DNA of 64,000 bases from Cordia subcordata (lineage: Eukaryota > Streptophyta > Magnoliopsida > Boraginales > Cordiaceae): assembly GCA_028554755.1 (NCBI GenBank), contig JAPTOF010000012.1, forward strand, positions 1,630,501-1,694,500, read 5' to 3'. Shown in pieces: positions 22,179 through 33,710 of this stretch (within the stretch, counting starts at the first letter, position 1; each line of letters opens with the position of its first letter). Position numbers and translations under genes: made by a program. The notes beneath the pieces are model-generated. The model had not been told where the DNA came from. It saw nothing but the letters and a program-made list of their open reading frames with translations, and ran no database searches.

Positions 22179-22887
22179 CGTGTATTCTCAGCCAATGGTG
22201 ATGTTGATGATACAGGGTTGAAGTCTTGATGTGTAGTATGCATTCTATTGATGTTGAAGATAGTTATACGTGAGACTTGAGAAAGGTTGTGGCTGGATTG
22301 TTATTATAATCATTTTCTCTGATCATAATCACACAAATTCACCCTTTAACAACTTCCTTTTCTTTTCTTCTCTTTTTTCCTTTTCGTAAGGAATCCAAAA
22401 CCAGCTCGATGATTATCATTCTAGGCGATGTTTGCCCCTTCTATCTTGTTCTAACAGCTCAACGAACGCCTTAGTAAAATGGCTTTTTCTTATTTTTAGT
22501 CGATCTTTTATTTTAAAAAGTCCGAACTTCGTAGCTTCTTTATTTTGAAGCACACTGTTTCTGTTTCATGCAAAAAGTTACTAGTCAGAATAATATGATT
22601 AACAAATAAAACAATCGAATGATAAACTATAATTGACAAAAATTTAAACCTTAATTTACCATATAAAATTTAAGCATTCATGAAGGAGTTGGTTTCTGAT
22701 GACTGATTGCAGGGACTCATTTATGTAGAAAACTCACTCATGTGGGTGAGGCAATTCTCAAAAGAAGGAGAACATCCAGCCATTGTAGGTTGTCTTGAGA
22801 TGAAAAACAAAATTATGATGCTGAGCAATTGTGTCTAAAGCTCAGAATCGATATCTAGTTGCCAGCAACAAGACTAGTATGAAACCA

Positions 22888-24996
22888 TTAGCTAGTTTTT
22901 GATTTCTCGACTAGAATAACTCGACCATTCCACTCAGTCTTGTTGAGAGCTCTAATTGCTTCATCTGCTTCTTCACCTTTTTCTAATGATAAAAAGCCAA
23001 ATCCACGCGAATCTCCAGACCTTGCATGTAGGAAGAAACATGAGAAAAGGAGATGCAAACGATAGGTTGTTTGAACATGATGAACACATACTAGGAAACT
23101 TTTACAGTAAGTGGTGAGTAAATATAGTGCAGCAGAGGTGACCTTTTATCGCGGATGATGCGAACATTTTGCACACGGCCAAATTTAGAGAATTTCCTTT
23201 CGAGATCTCTTTCTCTAGTCTTGAAGCAAAAGCCTGCAACAAATAAGCATCTCCCTGGTTTTCCCACTCCTGCAGCATGGCGATGAGGAGAAGGCCGATA
23301 CTCCCTCCTAGGAGACCTGCGGGTGGAATGATGCTTCAGAGGAGACCTGCACCTAAAATGCCTCCTGGAAATGCAAATACAGGGGAGAGAGAGAAAATTT
23401 CACGGCATATTATAGACAAAGGAGTGCATAATTGGAAAAACTTTTGGAAACTAGTTGCTGATATCTATAACTTCAAAAGAAAAAGAATGACACTGGTGTC
23501 CACCTGTGATTATCTCTTGATCGCAGATACCTTGACTGTGATATATTACGATGATCTCTCTTGTAGCCAGAAGAAAATTCCCTTTTCCGTGCTGGTGATG
23601 TTGATCTTGGGCTCTGACGCGAATGCCGATATTTTGGTCGACTAGGGGTATGTCTAGGAGGGCTATTTTTAAACCTTTGCTGCAACTCCTGCGGAGAAGC
23701 AGGATTCTGTCTGTTAGCACACGAGGTAGGACCTGTGGAAGCAACTTCTTTACGCAGAGCAGACCTTCCAGGCGAGTCATGTTTCTGTCTACATGATCTA
23801 GAAGAAGATACTTCTTTAAGGGATCGTTCTGAATTTTGGGAAGAACATATTCTTTTGCTGTAAGGAGAGTGGAGTGCTGAAGTATCAATATCAACTGATC
23901 TGCTGTCATTGTCATTTTTGTGTGGGGACCTGGAGCAAGACCTACTACGATTCCTCTTAGATGTCGAAGAGGAATTTTTTTGCCTGCTAGGTGAATGCGA
24001 CTGAGATCTTTCTACTTTAGTATGATTACTATCATATCTTTCAGAACTATTAGTATTCTCACACTTTTGCGACGACAGCTGCAGTGAAGGCGGGTCCTCC
24101 TTACCAACTATCAAGTAATCTTGGGGAAAGACTTCTTTGAACTCCTGTGATCTCCCAGAATATGATTTGTCTGTACACTGTTGTCGCGAATTAGTACTTT
24201 TAGGAGACTCAGACATTTCTCTAGTTCCTGGTGACATAGGTAGTTGCAGAGTGCCATCAAGATTGTGCAGACCTAAATGGGAATATTCAAGCTTTTTGCT
24301 CTTAGCTGGGGAGCTTCTTGAATCATAAAGGTCTTCTCTCTTCGCCTCAGCAAGGCAAGAGCCAGGAGAAAGATGAAAACTTTCCATCTCCACAACTGAA
24401 ACTGCTTCTGCAATTTCGTTATCTGCAAATTCAGATTGTGTCCCCTCATGCTGCAATATCTCTGCACCGGTTTTATCAAGTGAAGAATTTGAACTATTCT
24501 GCAGTGATTCATCCGAGCTAGCATCTTGCTTGGGTAGATTTTTCTGCATATATGTGGAACTATTGTTTTCCAATTCATGGTGGTTAGCATCTGAGTCCAC
24601 CTGTAAAACAGAATCCCGAAGATAGTTCTCAGCCTCATTGATTTGATAGCTCTCCTGGAATTCAGAGTGCAACTTCTCCTGACTATACATGAATCTGGTG
24701 CCATCCAAATCCTCGCCGTGGCAAACATTTTCCAAAGAGTGGAAGTTTCCAGAAGTAGATTCAGAAATATGACAGTATCTGAAATCAGACGAAAATGAGT
24801 GGGGTTCCTGTTGTGGTTGATCACTCAGGTCAAGCTGAAACTTATCATCTGCTGCAAATTCATCATAGAAATAATTCTCAGCATCATCTTTGTTTATCAA
24901 GAAATCCAGGTTTAGCTCTTCAGGAACAAAAGATTCATCATTCTTCAGACAGTTACTCGTCTTATTTAATCCGTCCTTGGGAGAACCCACATCCAT
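22888..24996 (-). CDS. Arg/Ser-rich protein with C-terminal RRM, splicing-factor-like
   Basis: Minus-strand exons 24996-23504, 23364-23143, 23020-22888; 1848 nt, 615 residues, in frame and GT-AG. Residues 1-~300 are acidic and Ser/Asn/Glu-rich without a known fold. About 310-530 is an RS-type region (RSRSCSRSPHKN, SPRRTSP-like runs, RRSPRREYRPSPHRH). Residues ~534-611 form one RRM: RNP2 CLFVAG, RNP1 RGFGFLSL, preceded by GKPGR as in Tra2/SR45a-type proteins. The protein ends shortly after the RRM (VEKSKTS). Related SR proteins are usually much shorter, so the acidic N-terminus is unusual. A stop lies in frame just upstream of the ATG, and a candidate 5'UTR acceptor (tgcag) ends two bases before it. 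Confidence 0.82.
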
Positions 24997-26000
24997 ATCT
25001 GCATTGAGATCTTGGTCAGGTCAGAAACTTCAAAGGAAAACAACTTCAACAATCAAATTCACATAACACTAGGCCTACTAATTGCTTCAAAGTCAGGGTG
25101 TGACATATCAAACCACATCATTTCACGAAAATAGAGATTTCAGCCAACAGTTTACTTCAATATTGAACAAGCCTGTGTAAAACTATTTCCAGAATTTTCA
25201 CAGAGAAACGAGAATTTAACTGAAAAGCGCACGCCTCCAACAAATCATACATACCGAAAACTGTCCTTGAAGCAAAAACATAACTAACATGATGGTCATA
25301 AGAGACTCAAGAATCAACATAGTCCATGGATCCTTCCAGCCACACATTCACAGAAGATAAAACAGACAGTTACATGTTGAAAGCTATGAAACACCGACAC
25401 TCTCCTGATACGCGTCCAACAATTTTAATGTTTTTATCTTTCTCTCAACACTCTCTTGACATCCAAAAACCAACTTATCGAGTATTTCCTCTCTGTCAAA
25501 TTCCAAGAATTTATAATAATCTACATGTATGTAAGCTTGTCATTAGCATGGACTAATTGACAGCTACTCTTTGCACTTCTAGCTTTATGGACATAACCAT
25601 TATTCAAAAATATCACACGACGAATACTATTAGAAGTGAACTCAGCTACGAGTTTAGGAGCATCAGAACCTTGTTAATTTTCACTCTAAGATCTTAGAGT
25701 CATCAAGCAACAACCATATGCTGAATAATGGAACAAAGTATTACTGCCGAAAAATTATTGAAGAACATTGCATAACCATTTCAAATAAGAAAATTCATTA
25801 CTACTACGACAAAAAGAATAGAATAAAACCGGAAAGAAAGGGGAAAAAGAAAAAGAAAAGAAAAAGAAGCAAAAAGTAAATTTGTGATGCAGAGCTGAGA
25901 AGCAATCAGGTTCATGTACCAATTATTTCCTCAAGAATCCTGCTTTCTGAGGGCGAATGATGAAAGCAAACGCTTAAAATCTACTGTTTTAATTTCTTTC
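24997..26000 (-). promoter_or_regulatory. Probable 5'UTR intron and leader of the RS/RRM gene
   Basis: No coding frame is supported. On the minus strand a leader-like stretch near 25960-25919 ends in GAAATAATTG followed by GTACAT, a possible donor. The acceptor would be tgcag at about 24999-25003 next to the ATG. This is inference from splice words only. Confidence 0.3.
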
Positions 26001-27152
26001 AGTTAACAATTCTATGCCCTCTGCGTTCAACTTGTTTCCAGCAAATTCTATCAATGATAAAAGTTTGTTTTGCATGCGTTAGTTTTTTGTGAGATCTTTG
26101 TATACTGGTTATTACTTTTTTTTTTTTTTTGACGAATATAGCAAATTTATTAGACAATTTAATGCAAACAAGACAATTTAAAGGCTTTTGATTCAAACTC
26201 AATTGTAAGCTTTAGTAATCCAGACAATAGCTGATATCAACATTTTATATTATCTTTCAATAAAAGAAAGCGGATAAGAAATGAAACTATCTAACATAAG
26301 CTAATAATTAATTTGAAAACAAATAGTAAAAGAATTTAGAAAGCTAAAATTGCAAAGCTTCAAACATCATAGAATATAGTGATGATCATAACAATCACTA
26401 CATTGCATGAAATAAATAAATAAATAAATAAATGAAGTTTTACCTTGTTATTGGAAGTGTATTAATTGTATATCTAACCAATCATTGATTGTTCAGAAGT
26501 TGTTAATGGTAGCATGAAATTATCGAGTATGAAAAATTATGATGATTTAGTTGATAATAACGAATCATCTTTTTTCAAGCCTTTTTTATTTTTAATTTTA
26601 CTATTATTCTTAATTTTGTTTTTTTTTTTTAATAACTTTTCAGATCTAGGAATTAACGTAACGGCTTGCGTAACGGATATGCGTCCATTTTTGTGTGCTA
26701 CTGAAAGTTAGTTTGGCACTTTGACGCTCGTGTGGTGCATGTTGTGTTCTCTTGCCTTAACGTACTATCATTCCACGTGCCCCATATCCACTTGTATTGT
26801 GGGGCACATCGACTCCAATGATGTGGATCAAGTGAGTAACTTTTAAAATATAAAGAATACATTTAAGAAATTGAATAAACATAAAAGAAAGTTACTAGCG
26901 CTTTTATATCACATTGGTTGATTTGTTTTCTAATAATATTGATGAATTTAGTTGTGTTTATTTATCCAGAATGATGAATCTAATTACTAATAATTTACAA
27001 AAGAAAATTATGTTTTCAACATTAATTGATTGTCAATTATTTTGCGTTAAAAAGTAAAACTGTGTATATTGATAATAGATAATAAGTAATAGAATAATAA
27101 TAGATACTGATACATAATAGCCAAAGGACGGAGCACTCTAAAATTGCTTTTG

Positions 27153-27185
<33 letters not shown>

Positions 27186-30100
27186 TATACTAGATAATAG
27201 ATAGTTATAAAATTGCCTTAATAAATGACTCGTAATTTGTCACTTGGAGCATCCTTTTCATGACAAAATTCTTGTATTAACTCTCAAATTCTCTATTTAT
27301 ATGATTAAAGTTCTTATCATATAAAAGATATTGAAGCATTAGTATATGATTATCAAGTGATGTATAGAATGCAATTTCATAATACATTGCAGTGCTCATA
27401 ATTATATGAGATTTTTATTGAATATTTTCTTTTTTTTTTTTTGGGTTGCGAGGATTAAGAATATCTTCATAATGTGATATACAAGTGAGATCCAATAATT
27501 ATACACTCTGATGATGAAGGAGTTTTTCCACTTTCTTGTTAAATCTAATGCTGATAATAAAACACTTCATCCATAAATAAGAAAAACAAAACAAAAAGAA
27601 TGAGATAATCCTTATCCATCAAAGACACCCCTAGTCTACAAAGTCCAGAAGAAAAAGCCTTTGAAATGCAAGAAGTCTAAAATAAAAAGAAGATCAAGAT
27701 CATAAACTATTTGCTTTCTGGTGAAAATCAAAATATTAAGTAATGACAAGAAATGAATCTTTTGCTCCTTTGCTTATGAAATTATATCATTATTAAAATT
27801 GAATCTTTTAAAAAAGCTATAATAACATCTTAAAGGCTCAAGGGAGGCACAGTTGAGATATACTTTTTGTTAGCTTTAACACAGTCTATCAGAATTGGCA
27901 CAGCAGTCTCCCTTTATGATTCCAGATTAAGGCATTTAGATTGATTGTGTGTTGCCTCCATTTGAGGAGCGAAATCCCCTATTTATAAGTTTTGGCAAGT
28001 AATTTCGAATAACATGATTTTGACTTTTTATCTCCACCTACCAAGTGGATAATGTTAGTCAGTTGAGTTAACCCCGATCCCAATAGCATTGTAACAGCTG
28101 TACAACATGTCACTTCCCGACCGTAAAGCGTGTACTACATCCCATTTTTACTAGTGAAGCTGATGTTATGCCCTCGGGGTCCAGACCATCCTGGAATGCT
28201 TCAGTGCTGCCTCCAACCAAATGGCTTGTGCCCTCTCGTAATCCTCATGCATGACTCTCATTTAGTGGTACGCATTGCACTATAATGTCCACCCATGTCA
28301 AGAGAAATCCTACCAAATTGTGGTCAAATTTCAAAGAAAGATTCTAATTGTAAATTATTTATATTAAATCTTGTTTATAATGTTATCAGAAACTCCCACT
28401 TCTTTATAAAAAGACTTGAACTACGCTAGTTACACCTAAGACATATAGTTTCCAGCACTAACTCCTGCGCACCAGATGGTCATTTTCTGCAGCAACAAGG
28501 ATAGATTTTCTTCAAGCACGCATTAATTCAGAGATCTAATGGGGCTTCTACATTATTCAGTGCACCAGAAAAGGTATCCAAGGAGATTCAACACGTAGCC
28601 GCATGTTTTGCTCCCCGCATGTGCATGGCACCTACTTTGGCTCGTCTCCCGGGCAAAAAGACCATATGCACAAAGATATATATGGGGGTAATGTATTTGT
28701 ACGGTCAAACAAGTGTTATGAGCCCATATATATATAGAGAGAGAGAGAGAGCTCTGATTCATACTCCATACTCTACACATTACATCGGATCTAAACTTTT
28801 ATCAATCTAACACATACATAAAGTAATCTACACCAGGGGACAGACATTATCTTTTAGGTACAAGTCGGTTATATCGTTATTCTTTTATGGAGAATTAACT
28901 CCTTTTTATCTTTCTCGAGCTGTAAACGCGATTGCTCAGAAATTTTTAAAAGAAACCAACACTAAATAGGTCTGCTTAAGTTGTGATTAGCTAGCTAATT
29001 TGCACAAAAATTAACTTTTTTATAAATATTATTTTTTAATAATGATGAATTTATATATGTATAACAACATTAAGTTTATTTTAATCACAATGAGTTATTA
29101 TTCAATTATTCTATTGTATCCTTAAAAACCAAGGGCATAGATTGTTCGTAATTTCGTTGCGTTTTTGTTTATCAATAAAAAAAGCAAGAGGCTCTCCCAT
29201 GAGGCTTGCTAGCACTTTGATTGTTGCATGGTCCATGTATTAAATATAAAAAGCTTAAAAGGACATTACAATGGTTCGTGTTACCACAATTTAAAAAAAA
29301 AAAAAAGAAGAAAAAGACAGAAAATGTATTTCAGGTTCAAATATTATTGCAATAATTGTTTATACGGTCTCTAAAATGGCTCCATAAATTGGAATTGGAA
29401 AATTTGTTAGAGTCAGCATTAGAAACAACTAGAGACATCTGATTGACAAAAACAATGTACTACTTACATGATTTTAAATAATATAAGTAGACAATGATTA
29501 GACATAAAAACAAAAAGCCCTGATCATCTTTTTCTCTAATTTGAAGGAGGAGTTTTACGCTAAGTAAGGTCAAGTTGGAACAAGAGCAGGGGCATAACCA
29601 ATTCTTTTTTGCCCCGATTTTTTATAGGAACTACAATTAGAGAATCTTATACCATGAAAGAAAGACAGACACAACTTCATGAATTAAATCAATGAATTTT
29701 TCTTTTATATAATTTTATAGTTTTTATATTTTATGTTTATTATTTTAAATAATTCAAATAAATAATTTTTTTAATTAAATCCTGACATCCTCCCATAACG
29801 CCACGAGGCGTCAAAATTTTACACTTGTACGTGTGATGATCACTTGGGTCTATGTCAGCAGGTTTATTTGGCTACCTACACACTGAATTAAATTAATTGA
29901 AGTCAAAACTAGCGACCAACAATTCATGCCTTTTGTTCCAACGTTTTGTGCACGTAAAAATTTTGATAAATCAATATTTTGTGTGCCAAAAATTGAATAA
30001 GCACGCATATAAAAGTTGTCGTGCAAACAGAATACGCCAATGAGAAAAATTGCAAAAAAGAAGTTATCAAGAAGAACAAAGTCGCGAAGAATATTGTCAC

Positions 30101-31240
30101 ATTTGGTCCGATTATATACGATGACAAGAACACACGTAGACAACGGAACAACACTATTAATGTTGTTTGGTCTTTTTCCTATCTCATTCATAACTCAAAA
30201 TTAAAAAAAATATATTATTTTTTTATCAATAATGGTTGCCATGTAATGACTTTTTGCAAAGAAAACGATAAATACTTGTTCAAATGACTTTACGTACGAA
30301 ATGCTTAAGCTTGTTTCAAGGGACTTTTTCTATCCAAAGTACATGCTATAAATTGTTCAATAGACAAATATTACAAAATACCCTCTCACTTTTTTCGACT
30401 CACATTCATACCCTTCTCATCAAATGTGATCCCATAAGAAATGATTACAAGTTCAAAAGTTTTAGTCTCATATTTTTATTTATAAGAAACTCTTCCTAAC
30501 CCACTTTTATTGGCTGGACTAATTGTAAAAATAGTTTTGGCTAGAATTTTGAGTCAAAATATAAAGAATGGAGAAAGAGAATTAGATTGGAGAATATGTA
30601 CCTTCGTTCGAAATTCTCTGCATGGAGTTAGATTGGTAAAAGAGATCGCTTTCTTCTTGTTACTGCGTTTATCATATCAGTGACATTTTGTAATTACCCA
30701 AATTTTGTTTTTGCTATTAAATCTTTTTCTGAAAGAAAAATAATATATTATCTCGTTTTTTTCCTTTTCGGGTGCATGGAGTCGCTAGCTATCAGTAGGT
30801 TTTATTATAAATATATATTGTTTTATCCGTTGCTTTTAGACCCTTCTAGAGTTTATCTTTGACAATAAATTATTATTGACATTTTCAACAGATGATCTTA
30901 AACTATTAATTTTTCGAAAAAGAAAAATAAGATTATCAAAACTTTTCACGGCACGATCAGCCTAGTCAACAGAAGAAGTGTTCGGTAAAGTACAAAAAAG
31001 GTTTGATAATGATATGTGGAGGGTGGCGAGTGGAGCATACTTATAGAGAAACAAATTCTTCAATCAATTGTTATACCAACTTCGCCACAAATTTTTTCCT
31101 CGACTTATATATTGTGGAGGACATCTCGTTTGGAGAAAGATAAAATAGGAAAAATATCTTTAAAATAAGTAATAATTAAAAAACTTTTTTTTTTGCTTAA
31201 TAAGTAAATATTTTAGTCATATCAACCAAAATTTATAAAA
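26000..31240. other. Gene-poor AT-rich region
   Basis: No frame resembles a protein family and I found no tRNA. It holds (aaat)n at about 26410-26433, a (TA)n tract near 27150-27190, a (ga)n tract at about 28736-28750 after tata repeats, and poly-A/T runs. An 8-bp inverted pair GTGCCCCA/TGGGGCAC near 26777-26807 could form a short hairpin. A GC-richer patch at 28050-28310 is not identified. Confidence 0.5.
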
Positions 31241-31249
31241 GATCTAGTC

Positions 31250-31740
31250 TTCTAGCATATAGCATTTACCTCCCATGCGCTAAAAATTGCCAAATTCAAA
31301 AGAAAATTCTTGAACTTCGTAATCATATGTACTTTATTTCTTATATCAAATTCAATATTTTCTAAAATTTGTTCTTTCCGTTGAGACCTTTCCATTATGG
31401 ATTTTCTAGTTTTTCTCCTTCCAAATATGGTAAACAAAAGCTCCTAAAAATAGCTTCATCGTAGTAGCTTGCAACGTTTGGGAATTGGCCTGTGAAATGA
31501 GCCAGCTAGTGACTTCTGTCTAGTTTCTCAAGTTAACTGGCCCCTTGGTCTTCCTCCACCCATGATTCCAAATTCGTTAGCAAAGGAGCAATTGTAGAAG
31601 AGGTGCTCGTGGTCTTTGGTGCTTATATGACCGAAAACACAAGAAGGGTTGATAGAAAATCCCTAGGAGATCAGTCTGTCCATTGTTGATCGTTGATTCC
31701 ATATAACCTTTTCATTTCTCAAACCATTTCATTACATAAA
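31250..31740 (-). mobile_element. LINE remnant, zf-RVT region
   Basis: Minus-strand reading across 31710-31560 gives STMDRLIS, stop, GFSINPSCVFGHIS, then DHEHLFYNCSFANEF. That is the zinc-binding domain found after reverse transcriptase in plant L1-type elements. The block at 31440-31380 gives LFLGAFVYHIWKEKN, the usual downstream motif. In-frame stops and loss of all upstream domains show a short dead fragment, a 5'-truncated copy or a remnant. Confidence 0.75.
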
Positions 31741-32476
31741 AAATAAGGGTTTAGTCATTGAAAATTAGTGATGGATAAAATCAATAATTGTTATTGTTTC
31801 ATTAATGACTACATTAAATATAGAAATTAGACAACATCCAATTAGTAACTGAAATGAATATGGTCACATACCAGTCACCCGATCGGTGACTAATTTTCTT
31901 TTTAACATAAATCAATCATAGAGAATATATGAATAAACTAATCTTGGTCAACTAATCTCTCTCTTTTTTCTTTAATCTAAAATAAATACTTTTCACAATA
32001 TAGATGTCTATAAATGAACCACCCAAAACTGGTCCAATAAGTATAAACTCAAATCAACAATAGAGCACAAATAACCACTGTCAAATCTGGCATGCACACC
32101 GAAAGATGCACACATTATCATTACAAGACATGGCATAAACTCATCAAACACCCTCCAAGAAATCCACAAAAATAGTAACCCAAAAAACACAGATAGTAAG
32201 GTGAGAGGCGAGTTCATTATTTGAAACTCTGAAAGCTTGGAGAAAGAGTCCTTTAACTTGACCTCCAGTGCTTCTAACAGAGCGAATTGTCAACAAATAA
32301 TACCACCAACCATAGTAAAAACATAACCAATAGAAAATAGGGACAACCAAACTACATATAAATTACTACAATCAAAGGTAAGCATATAATTTTGTTTAAA
32401 TTTGTAATCTTCTACTTGAGTTATTTTTATTTGTACAAAAGGATGTTGATTCTTGTCGTATTGTATGATGTACTAT

Positions 32477-32509
<33 letters not shown>

Positions 32510-33710
32510 GTTTCCTCCTCCTCCAAAAAAAGGTTATGTATAAAATTGGTGAATATATAACTAGCGAAAATTGATATCTAGACCTACTCATATTAAAAGT
32601 GAAATAGATATTATTTTACTATAAGGTCTTTGGTAGTAACAATTCTTTAGAGTATAATATATACTCTTTTAATTTTACAAAAGAAAAAAAAAATAAATGG
32701 GGAAAATCTGTATCCACAAAGAGTTTGGGCAAAAGTGTAAAAGCGAAAACTTCCCATAGGAAGAATGGCAAACGAAACACTCTGGAACCTTTGAAAGCCA
32801 TACGTTATCAATTTTGAACAAAGATAACTGTGGACTGCATATTTAGTCCTCCTACAATCTTTTTTTTTTTTGTCTGCACTTGTTTGTTTCTTCCTTAAAC
32901 TTGCCAACCACACCTCCCCCTCTTGTCTGCACCAGATTGGTTTTCTCATCTCATAAAGCTCTTTCTCTCTTATCGCTTTTCAGTGCGTGTTTACTCATCT
33001 CCTCAACTAGGTGCGCCATTTACACACTTTATCTTTTTCTTGCATGAACATTCATGTGACCTCTTAGCTTGTGTTTGATCAATGTAGCCAGTTTTTCATG
33101 TAATCTTCCAACACCCTTTAATGAAGAATCCAAAAAGTCTTTTGTTTTGTTAATTTATGATCATAACGCATATATTAATTTCTCATCTTAAGGTTCTGTT
33201 TGTGTTTTCTGTTTTTTTTTTTTTTAATCAATTTTGGTGCATTATTTTGACCCCCAAGAAAAGAAAACGTTTCAAATTTGTCTTCTTATTCTCCTTTTGT
33301 ATGTGTCAACTTCTCAACAACCAAACGGAACTTTCTCGACTTCTTTTATTTAATTTAGTGACGATGAGACTGATGAATAGCTTGGTATCAGTTTCTCGCC
33401 AACCAAATAAGGAGTTACCAATTTCAGGTCGTTTGTATTGGCTTTTTTCAAAAATATTTTCTTTAACAATTTTAAAGTAAAATGTTTCTTTAAAAAGTTA
33501 AAAATTCTAGCTAAGTTGTATTTAAGCTTCAAACTAAATAATTATTGTGAAAAAAAAAGTGATTTTTTGGAAAAAAGAAGCCAACCCAAATGTGCCCTTT
33601 AATGAGTTGTGAAAAGTCCTTTTACTACTTGGTATACGCTTAACTATTTCAAGTTTCAATCTTTTGTTAGTGTCTTCTCAGTTATAGTTCTTGGTAGGTT
33701 CGGCTCAGGC
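31740..33710. other. Spacer and possible 5'UTR of the acyltransferase gene
   Basis: No coding frame. (TA)n/(GTAT)n lies near 32477-32510. A pyrimidine-rich stretch at 32945-33010 (ctctttctctcttatcg) resembles a plant 5'UTR. With the candidate donor ctag/gtgcgcc near 33010 and acceptor ggctcag at about 33708, a leader intron ending just before the ATG is plausible. An imperfect AT-rich hairpin lies at about 33435-33600. Confidence 0.3.

Noticed and set aside
24273..24824. 183-codon minus-strand frame alternative to the RS/RRM protein
   Set aside because: Shadow in another frame of the 507-codon frame, which splices in frame into an RRM; the shadow has no domain.
28050..28310. GC-richer patch that might be an exon or microRNA precursor
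   Set aside because: No family resemblance on either strand and no convincing long hairpin by eye.
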